In this document: piece by piece, positions 42,956-54,500 of the stretch
Layout of the letters: each line of letters begins with the position of its first letter
Position numbering within the stretch: the stretch's first letter is position 1
NCBI RefSeq assembly: GCF_040183065.1
Contig: NC_091132.1
Location: forward strand, 160,725,602 to 160,789,601
Length of the DNA: 64,000 bases
Direction of reading: 5' to 3'
Origin: Periplaneta americana
Taxonomy: Eukaryota; Arthropoda; Insecta; Blattodea; Blattidae
Made by a program: the position numbers and the translations under genes
The notes under the pieces: generated by a model
The model's database searches: none
The model's input: the letters and a program-made list of their open reading frames with translations, nothing else
What the model was told of the DNA's origin: nothing

Positions 42956-43199
42956 TCCAAAGAGAAATGGGATCTCATTTTGTGCACGAGGAATATGTGT
43001 AATCCAATTCATAATCACTTACTTACCTGCTAATATAAAGATGTCAGATGTCATACTTCAGTGCAGCAGATAATTAGTTCAGAACAAGTTCGGAATTTTC
43101 AGCGAATTATGTTATAAGCCTAACCATTCCAGACAGGACTTTTTCCGACTATCTTATATCCTGTAGATGAATGTCAGTCTCTGTAAAATTCTCTTCCAG

Positions 43200-43288
43200 T
43201 TGAGATGGATGTGATAAAAATGGAACCCGACATCAACCCATTGGCGATACAGTCAAATGAAACAGAAGAGAAAAAGTACTTATCACAG
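43200..43288 (+). CDS. Gene 2 coding exon 1
   Basis: The acceptor TCTCTTCCAG ends at 43199, the ATG is at 43205 and the donor GTAAAT starts at 43289. It encodes 28 residues, [16 protein letters not shown] onward. IKMEP is a SUMO/synergy-control-type motif. Confidence 0.88.
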
Positions 43289-46200
43289 GTAAATTGAAAG
43301 TTACTAATAAGTGTTTCTTTTTTACGTTAGAAATGTAAACTCTACCACAATAACTATACATGTTTCTATTTATAGTTAGTAGCCTATAGGCCTGCTAACA
43401 AATTTCAAGCCAGCAATTGTTTGTGCTGCCCACTATCTCGTCACAAGTTACATTCTTGTATTGCACATAATGTTTTGAGAGTTGATATTATTTGAAGGAT
43501 TCAGAGCCATAGTGGGTCAAGTGCCATTTATTAAAAGCGGAGAAAGCAAGGATTAAAGTTAAGTGAATACCATAGTTTAATGAAGATTGACATATCATTT
43601 AGTTTAATGTGTATACTTTATATTTCTTGCTATATGTTTCCATTGAATTATGGCAATAACTTCATTTTAACCATTGTTTTCTACGGTTTTAGTAAATGGC
43701 GCTTGGCCTTCTATGTTTCTGAACCATTCGTTTGCTTGTGGTTTAATGAGCTTCAAATGAAATATTTTCATATAAACCATGCTAATTCGTAACTTGTTCT
43801 GTACTTTAATGAATTATAGAAAGTGATCCATTTGAGAAGACATAAAAGAAAAACAGCGGACCATAACTCTTGCAATATATTTTTCAATAATCTGTAAATA
43901 TATTCTAGAAGAATAGAAGTTTTACCCACATTAGACCTCAATGTGCCACCATTGCATACACAACACAGTTCATATACCTACCATGTGAGACGTACCATTT
44001 CGAAAACCTGAGACAATCTTCGGTTTGAGATACTGATTATATCCCTATTTCGCTGTGCATACACAGCTTTCTGCAGAAAAACCCAAACAAAGGAATTGGT
44101 TGGCGTCAGGTCTGCAGAATTTGGACATCATGTAACTGGCCGTCTTGGCCTCACACTTGATGTTGAATGTTATTCACGAGCTTTGAGGTGATCTACAATC
44201 CTGATGGAACACCGTGCCATGTTGTTTTCCTATAGCAGCTGAGGAATGAAATACTAATGTGATCTGTTTCTTGAGATCCACATATCGTAATGCCTGAACA
44301 TGTTGCATGCAAGAGAGGAAAAGTTTCAGGTAACGTTGACAGGTTGTGTATGACTTTACTATCTCTGTGGATGTTTTTATGAGACTCTTTTTGGGACTTG
44401 CTGTCATACCAACGCTAACAGTAGCTTCGGTTTCGAGAACACGCCTACGGCCACCCATGTATGTCATGTTAATAGATCCATTTTCACCAGAATTATGGTA
44501 ACATAACCTTACCGACTAGTAATAATTCAGAGCTCTCCACACATGATGCCCTTCATTAAAACAATATTGAACTGATGTTACACTTTCAAATTTTGCAAAC
44601 CACAAAACATTTCGCTAATTACCTTGCAGTAAAAGGCGTTTTCTTTATTCACTCATTGTAAGTCACAGTCTGTCTTATTTTGTTCTTAAAAACCATGATA
44701 AAAGACTCTTGTGTATTAATGTTATATTGGAACTAAAATAGCTTGTGTAGCACTCATGATATAATTTTTATAGCGATTGTATTTTATATCTTCCCAAAGA
44801 GATCAGACTGTGGTATGGAAGATCATGAAGTTCAATTTTATTACAAGTGAATAGCTACATGTTGTTGCAATGGCTTGGCTGTCAAATGCGGGGACTTATA
44901 GCACCTTCGTAGCAAACAGAGATGAATTTTTGTGATTCTGTCAGCCACCTCATTTTAAAACGTCATTTTTTTATTACTTGCTTTCCATAGAGAAGTTGAA
45001 TTAAATTCGTTATTACTTACTTACTTACAAATGGCTTTTAAGAAACCCGCAGGTTCATTGCCGTCCTCACACACACACACACACATAAGCCCGCCATCGG
45101 TCTTATTCCTGTGCAAGATTAATCCAGTCTCTATCATCATATTCCACTACCCTCAAATCCATTTTAATATTATCCTTCCATCTATGTCTTGCCTCCACAA
45201 AGGTATTTTTCCCTCCGGTCTCCCAACTAACACTATATGCATTTCTGGATTTGCCCATACGTGCTACATGCCCTGCCCATCTCAAACGTCTGGATTTAAT
45301 GTTCCTAATTATGTCAGGTGAAGAATACAATGTGTGCAGTTCTGTGTTGTGTAACTTTCTCCTTCTCTTGTAACTTCATCCCTGTTAGCCCCAAATATTT
45401 TCCTAAGAACCTTATTCTGAAACACCCTTAATCTCTGTCCTCTCTCAAAGTGAGAGTCCAAGTTTCACAACCATAAAGAACAACCGGTAGTATAACGTTT
45501 TATAAATTCTTCCAGATTTTCTGACAGCAGACTAGATGACAAAAGCTTCTCTACCGAATAATAACATGCATTTCCCATATTTATTCTGCGTTTAATTTCG
45601 TCCCGAGTGTCATTTATATTTTTTACTGTTGCTCCAAGACATTTGAATTTTTCCACTTCTTCGAAGGATAAATGTCCAATTTTTATATTTCCATTTCGTA
45701 CAATATTCTGGTCATGAGACATAATCATATACTTTGTCTTTTCGCTATTTACTTCCAAATCTATCGCTTTACTTCAAGTAAAATTTCCGTCTTTTCTCTA
45801 ATGGCTTGTGGATTTTCTCCTAACATATTCACGTCATCCGCATAGACAAGCAGCTGATGTAACCCATTCAATTCCAAACCCTGTCTGTTATCCTGAACTT
45901 TCCTAATGGCATATTCTAGAGCGAAGTTAAAAAGTAAAGGTGATAGTGCATCTCCTTGCTTTAGCCCGCAGTGAATTGGAAAAACATCAGATAGAAACTG
46001 GCTTATAAGGAATCTCTTAAATTCGTTATAATAAGATTAACTATGTTCAGCGGAATTAATGTTTCTTCTTTTTTTTTTTACTACGAGTATTAAGGCTATT
46101 AGTCTGTTACACCTCAAATGGCTGATCACACCAGCGTTTCTTCGTACATGTCAGTTTCTTCTACCTTCTTCCTTCTTGTCTAGGGGATTAATCTTTTAGG

Positions 46201-48502
46201 TATTCAACCTTTATACATTCATTCCACATGCTACAACTAGGAGTTCCATGTTGATACAGCGTCGTAAAATAACCCAATAAAAAAAAAACTAGGAGTTCCT
46301 ATATTCATCAGCTGTATCATTTAGACTATTAATATTTAATTCTTTCCCTATTTTAGTGTTCCCCAGATATGGAGGGTGGCTGCGAATATGTTCAATAAGC
46401 AGTCGCGAATAGCCGATAAGGTGTGGTCCTCCAGCTTGGGTATTGGGTGAAGGGCTAACAACCCATTACCATAAACATATTGTTACAAAACCCCAAAATA
46501 AACCTCGGAATGGGACTGATTCTCTGGCACGACCAAGGAACATTAAATTAAGACGTTTGAGATGGGCGGGTCATATAGCATGAATGGGCGAATCCAGAAA
46601 TGCATATAGAGTGTTAGTTGGGAGGCCGGAGGGAAGAAGACCTTTGCGAAGGCCGAGACGTGGATGGGAAGATAATATTAAAATGGATTTGAGGAAGATG
46701 GGATATGATGATAGGGACTGGATTAATCTTGCTCAGGATATGGACTGATGTCGGGCTTATGTGAGGGCAGCAATGAACCTCCGGTTCCTTAAAAGCCGTA
46801 AGTAAGTAAGTAAGTGTGTATTTCCAATGTCCTTCACTCTTCTTGAATTCTGAAAATACTCTGGTTGTAATAGATTAGAAGGTTAGAAGCGTAGAGGCAC
46901 TCTCGATTGTTCTGTAAGTTTCTTTGGTTTGTCGCCACTGACTATGTTTTATTGGGCTTTATAAAGTCATTATCTACCTCCCCTATTGTCAAGGATATTC
47001 AAGAATTGGAGGCATACATCAGAGATGCCTGTGCCTTTATTTATCATGAAATGCACTGCATCTTGATCAAATATTGCGATGATATGAAAGCTAGTCATAT
47101 TTCTCGCACTGTATTTGAGCACCTATAACATTTGTTGGAATTTTTTTCACTTGGAATTTAGTATATAAATTTACTTTTGGAGTATTTCTGAGTCCCAAAT
47201 GGAATAAGAAAACATTACAGTCACTGTATAGAAAGCGTTGTATAATGTGAATTGGACGCCATTACAGATTTGGTTCTAATTTATTCAATTACCCAAGTAA
47301 GATATTACCTTTTCTATGTCATAAGCCACTTTTGAAATCTGTTGTCTATTTTCCCTTCAATTATTTCCATAATTCCTCTCCTGTGCTGCAAGTAGTATTG
47401 AAGCACTGGCATGCAAACCCAGAGTGTACCTGTAACACTTCTGATCAGCTTCCGTCACTTTGTAATATTTTACTCATTCATAATGCCTCTATGTTCTGCA
47501 GGAAGGGAATTTATTGGATCTTCCCGTGACTAGGATAAAGGAGGAATACGTGGACGACAGCTATGATCACAATCCAGAGATAAAATTTGAAGAAATTATA
47601 TTGTTGAAGTGTGAAGTTGAGGTGAGTGGATCTCATTGAGTGTGCTGGCTCTTCTTTCCAAAGTTTAACTTTTATTCCTTTCGTCACAGAAACCTTCTTT
47701 GTATAACTGTGTTGACTGCAAATTTTGGTTTACAATGAGGACAGTAAATCTGTCTGCATGCTATTTATTGCTTATTTCTGTATTGCAGAATAGCCTAAAT
47801 TTGAAGTGCTGTATGGCTCTTAAGTTTTGAAGCAAATTCTTTCAATCATAATAGTACAGTCATTTTTGATAAGGTTTCAGATCTTGCTAAATAGCGTGAA
47901 TCGCCTAATATTACCATCTTGAATATCTTCTAATGATTATCTATATGCTTTTCCCACAAAATTAAAAGCTAGATTTAGGGTTCACATTTAACATTTTTTT
48001 TTTTTTTTTTAGTCGGTTATTTAACGACGCTGTATCAACTACGAGGTTATTTAGCGTCGATGAGTTTGATGATAGCGAGATGGTATTTGGCGAGATGAGG
48101 CCGAGGATTCGCCATAGATTACCTGGAATTCACCTTACGGTTGGGGAAAACCTCGGAAAAAACCCAACCAAGTAATCAGCCCAAGCAGGGATCGAACCCG
48201 CGCCCGAGCGCAACTTCAGACCGGCAGGCAAGCGCCTTAACCGACTGAGCCACGCCGGTGGCCATTTAACATATGTGAGGTTTGTGAGAAGTATAGGAAA
48301 GTGTGTTTTCATGACAATAGTTATATAGCATAAAAATTGAAAAAGTGGCATTTTATTTCCCTTACAGGACCTTTCGTCCAACAAGCTTTGTCCCTAGCAC
48401 TTATCGTCCTATAAGACATTTCGTCCATTTAGATATTTCATCCATTTAGACATTTCGTCCAACAAGCTTCGTCAGTAGCGCATATCGTCTAGTAAGGTCA
48501 TA

Positions 48503-48539
<37 letters not shown>

Positions 48540-51500
48540 GAAATTGGTAATGGAAATTACGGGAAAATGGCCGAACGGATTTTAATGAATGAACCGTCAT
48601 TTTGAAGCTTGGCATTCAAGGATTTTCAGAAAAATAGTAACTTTCAATTAAGCGTTAGTTTTCCTACATAATTTTCCTATTTTCCAAAATCCATCTTTCG
48701 TCAGTTTTGAGAACTAATTGCATTTCAGAATAAAACAAAACACACACTACAATAAACAATAGGCTATTACACGAAGGCCATGACTTGCAGGATTGCTAAT
48801 ATATTTCAAATTCAAATTCTTCAGTGTGCCGGCTCACACATTACAGCAGTCGACGCAAACCACGCAACGATGATTCAATTAAGTATTTGTATCAAATATG
48901 AATGAAGTCTCGCCCACCTCATTATATTTTGCTCGACTAGTATGACTAGTCAGTTTGTTTTTATACCATTAAGTACGAGAAAAATTCGTACCGGCACCGG
49001 GAATCGAACCCAGGACCTCTCAGCTGTGCGCGCTGAGTGCACTCTAACCAACTGAGCGCGCACAGCTGAGAGGTCCTGGTTCGATTCCCGGTGCCGGTAC
49101 GAATTTTTCTCGTACTTAATGGTATAAAATATCAATTAAGTATTGCTATTCGGACTCATATCATCAATGCTGCTGTTTTGCACAGTCCGACATAAGTGAA
49201 CCTCTCACATCTACAAGTCGTACGATCCGACCACATGACTATTGCGGGAAGGCGATGAGTAGGCCTACTACCATCATTGCCAGCCCTTGTGAGAAGTCTC
49301 GAAGACTACAATAAGCCAGTATATTTATGTGAGACTGTGGTAGGCAGATCGAAGTGGAGGAAAATTTCCATTGACATTAAAAAGTAGTTGAAATTCAATT
49401 GGTTATTAAATACTTCAAGACTTACTACAAATAATTTATAGGTCTGATTTTGCGATATGTAATTTTCTGAGTATAGCTGTGTATTGGATATTAAAATCTA
49501 CAAAACTTGAGGTGGTTTGATGACATTATTACCATTAGGAATGAAATATTATTATAGTTAATGCAGTAATGTGACTGTTTTTCATTAATTATACATATTA
49601 ATGCTGTATTGATGATATGAAAGTGAAACATTTAGGAGTTATATAAGTAGATGTAGAGAATATCTTAAATAAGATCATATCTATAATTTACTGAGTGGCG
49701 GCTATATATGGAACTACAAAAATTACGTAGGATAATGTTATTAAAATCAATTATTTTTATAGTTGTGGGGTCTTTTTCATATACTTAATGACGGTGTGGT
49801 ATAGATATTTATATGCATCATTTTCTTCAGTACCGGTATTGACTCGAGAGAGCGCAAAAATTACAGTTCCTAAGGAAAGATCAAAAGGTATGACTTACTG
49901 ACAAAATAAGAGGCCTACAAAATTTTTGTAGTATCCCGATTATTTCAGCAAGATCTCTTAACAGGATAAAATGATTTTCCCCTCTATATTTCAAGCTCTA
50001 CATGCAGCAGCTATACCAAGATGCTATGTCTATTGTTCGAAAGTATAGCAAACCTGACTTTTTTTAACTTTCACCTACAATCCACAATAACCTGAAATAG
50101 CTGTTGGTTTACTTCCACATGAAAAACCGACTGATCGTCCTGACATTGTTACTTGCGTTTTCGCGTTGCATCACAAAAACTGAAGGTGGATAGGTTCAAA
50201 AAAAAGTATTTGCCATAAAAAAAACCATTCAGAGGGAGTATGTTTCATTATAGTTGAAGCAAATAACCTTTAAAATGTCTGATATTCTTCATTGAAAATA
50301 AATCTGAAAAATATTTATTTGCACGTCTAATGAACTCAGTTTGCAGCATTTGCTGCACAAGCCACTAATATTTTCTAAATTTCAGTTCAATTAAACAATT
50401 TGGGAAATGGCAGAAATAACCTACACGAGTAAAGGAAAGCAATGCTTCTGTTCCATTCACTTTGTTACCACTTCCACTCGATGAACCATAATGCCATTAG
50501 ATGCTACTGGGAATGCGAACAAAGACTACTATTTAGTGTCCTTTGTCCTACAACGGTTGATTTGAAGAATATAACAATAATACAGTAGAAATGGAAAGAG
50601 AGAGCATTAACAGTCTGCTTCCATTTAAAGTGAGACGCGGAAAATGGTGAATCAAATGAAGAAAAGAACAGAGGATAACCCAAATGAACCTCCAGCGTAG
50701 GATTACAAAGAACACGCTCGTGTGGAGGACTGCCTGAGAGGACTGCCTGAGAGGACTTGGTTACAGAGTAGTTATTAATCCAGCTGAACATGACCCTGAA
50801 TCAAAAGATGAACATTAGTCATATTTTGACAACATTTTTATTACCGGTTTATTACATTATTTATTTATTATATTATATTACGTAATAAATTACCCAATAT
50901 AATAAAGTGAGAACCAAAATTCTTGACTGAATTGGTCTGGACGAAATGTACAATTTGAATAAAAAAAATTCTTGACCGAAATAGTGTGATAAAGTAACAC
51001 GGACAAAGTAAGTCTGGACGAAATGTACCTTTATTTCATGAGTAGAGATTTTTGCGAAACAAGACCACAGGTCGAGTGTAGCATCCTATGAACAAAATGT
51101 AATTACTTTCAGCATGTGTCATAATTTACTAATAATAATCCGTGGCGCTACAGCCCGTGAAGGGCCTAAACCGACCAGCCGGTTGCTGGCCTCATGCCCA
51201 CATGCCGAAGCAGAGGTGGACGATCATCCAACCAGAATGGAGGTATCGTGTGGTTAGCACGATGATCCCCCCAGCCGTTATAGCTGGTATTACCGGATTT
51301 CGCTACCTATCGTAGCTCCCCAAGTGCATCACGATGCTGGGTGGACACCGGTCCCATACACTAGCCGAAATTTCATGAGAAAATTTCTTCCCCCATGAGA
51401 ACTCGAACCAGCGCGCATTCCGTAACGCGAGTCCTAGGCAGGATGCCTTAGACCGCGACGCCACGGCGCGGAACCATAATTTACTAAAGATGTTACTAAT

Positions 51501-54500
51501 TGGTCCAACAGAATAATATCTGTTATAATCACAATTAATATTTGAGGAGCAAAATTCGCTCCAGGGCCGGAGATCGAACCCGTGTCCTTGGTTCTACGTA
51601 CCTAGTGCTCTCCACTGAGCTACGGCGAAAGACATTGTATGAAAAATCACTTCTTCGAGAGAGATAACATTTTTCCCTTCAAAATGGAGAGGGGCTGATG
51701 GAATTATTAGAATTTTTTTCTGATACGAGTCATGTTTTCTATAATGTCCATGTTGCAGTCCTGGTGCATGCACCACTAATATATCACAGTGTTTCCCAAA
51801 CTACAGTTGAACACTTAATACCATTTGCATCAGCATGCTTGTTTCAGATAACATTTCCTGTTCAGTCTTTTTGAAACAAATATAGAAGTAAACTTCTATT
51901 GAATTAAACATGCGAGTCTTCGTATATCAACATCAACCATCCCACTGATAGTCTCATGGTAATTATAAAAACAGTTTTCATTTTCCCACAAAATACATGA
52001 TATAACGAAGAATGACTATATTTAAATATTTTCAGATTATATTCAAAAGCTAGAAATGAAATTAATATCACTGTCAATTTATTAAGGAAGTTCAATTCAC
52101 AGTATTATGCAAAATGTTTAATGAGTGTAGCATGATTACCAATCTAAATATTTCGAAAGATTTTGGAGGTCTACTAAACCAAATATTAGCTTCAAGGGGT
52201 CCGTTGCACAAAAAGGTTGGAACTACAGATCTAGATGATGCACTAACCTCCCTTCATTAATTACTCTACTTTCAGGAAGATTACTTTGATCTGGACAGAG
52301 TTCAGCAACAACAGACACGAGATGTATCTATAGAGGAGGATGAAGCATCGACTGAGAGGTAAGTGTATTGTGCTGATTTATTTTCTTCAATTCTTTAACA
52401 GCTTCATTTATATAATGACGGAGGACTCTAATTTTTAATGTAGGCCTATGTTAATATTTAATATCTAGCATATATATCTGGTTATTCATATGAACAGCTC
52501 AATGTATACTTAGTATCCAACATATGGATCGGATTATTGATACGGACAGCTCAATGTATACTTAGTATCCAACATATGGATCGGGTTATTCATACGGACA
52601 GCTCACTGTATACTTAGTATCCAACATATGGATCGGGTTATTCATACAGACAGCTCAATGTATACTTAGTATCCAAAATATGGATCAGGTTATTCATACG
52701 GACAGCTCAATGTATACTTAGTATCCAACATATGGATCGGGTTATTCATGCGGACAGCTCAATGTATACTTAGTATCCAACATATGGATCAGGTTATTCA
52801 TACGGACAGCTCAATGTATACTTAGTATCCAACATATGGATCGGGTTATTCATACGGACAGCTCAATGTATACTTAGTATCCAACATATGGATCAGGTTA
52901 TTCATACGGACAGCTCAATGTATACTTAGTATCCAACATATGGATCGGGTTATTCATACGGACAGCTCAATGTATACTTAGTATCCAACAAATGGATCAG
53001 GTTATTCATACGGACAGCTCAATGTATACTTAGTATCCAACATATGGATCGGGTTATTCATACAGACAGCTCAATGTATACTTAGTATCCAACATATGGA
53101 TCGGGTTATTCATTCGGACAGCTCATTGTATACTTAGTATCCAACATATGGTTCGGGTTATTCATATGGACAGCTCAATGTATACTTAATATCCAACATA
53201 TGGATCGGGTTATTCATATGGACAGCTCAATGTATACTTAGTATCCAACGTATGGATCAGGTTATTCATACGGACAGCTCAATGTATACTTAGTATCCAA
53301 CATATGGATCGGGTTATTCATACGGACAGCTCAGTATATATTTAGTATCCAGCATATGGATCGGGTTATTCATATGGACAGCTCAATATATTCTGTATTT
53401 AGTGTGCAACATATGGATGGGGTTATTCATATGAAGAGCTCAATATATGTTTAATGTCCAACGTATGGATCGGGTTATTCATGTGGACAGCTCTATATAC
53501 AGAGTGTTTCAGGAGGAATAGTAAATATTTTAGGGGGTGATAGTATGTACTGTTCAGAGTAAAAAAGGTTCTTATAAAATTTGTCCAATTTTTATTGGGT
53601 ACAGAGATACAGCTATTAGAATGTAACCCAAAAAGGTGTTAAGCAAAGGCAAATGATTACGTTCAATGCAGTTTCGTTTCGTGTGTTGCTACTCCGGTTG
53701 CCATGGACTTATTTATCGATTGTCATTTTTGTTTTGAAGGTCAAGTTATGAAGTTGCACTTCAATTTATATAACTGAATTTTTTAACTGAGATTGTGATT
53801 TGTTGGCCAATTCTACTGTATCGTTTAAGCATGCTGCACATATTTACAGATGCTGAGTATGCCCACTAGGCGTATAATATTATTACTATGTTGGCGACAC
53901 TGAAACCCACTGTTACATTAATGAAATATGGCCCTATTCTTCATTCACGCTGGACGATATTCGTATATTAGTAGGGGTGGGTTGGGTGAGCTTACAGCTC
54001 TATAAATCCAAGGTATTTGATGAAGTTCCTATAGTGGCTGGCACATAAGTAACCTTCACTTCATTATTGTTATTAATTTTGGAATGAGGTTCTTTCAATA
54101 TAAATATATTGCTTAATAAAATTTGATCTCACCGCAATGAATATTGTGAACTGATGAATTTTGTTTTCATTTCAGCCTAATGGATAATGTAGAGACGTGT
54201 GTGCCACCACTACATGCTGGACACCAAGGTAACCACGAACGGTTACTTAGAGGTGAAAGACAATTGAAATCCGATTTGAGTAGAATATGTTCCTCGGTAT
54301 CAGAGACTGACTTAGTATCGTATATTCCCTTAATTTCAAGCAAGAGAAATATCTACATATCTTCAACAACTGGACATTTGAAAGCAGATATACCAATACA
54401 TACAGACGGGAGATCTTATAACTGCGATGTATGTGGAAAGTGTTTTTCGTGTTCGGGAAATCTTGCAAGACATACTCGCCTACACACAGGAGACAAGCCA

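Larger units (their letters stand above)
48377..51034. mobile_element. Candidate MULE-like element with repeated TTTCGTCC ends and FLYWCH remnant
   Basis: The left end carries GGACCTTTCGTCCAAC and repeated ATTTCGTCCA words to about 48500. The right end carries GGACGAAATGTAC (51020s) and GGACGAAATGTACAATTTG (about 50940) in inverse sense. Near 50415-50560 a plus-strand segment reads [19 protein letters not shown] and, in another frame, RCYWECEQR, like a FLYWCH zinc finger, a domain often found with MULE transposases. No transposase core and no clear target duplication were seen. Confidence 0.45.
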
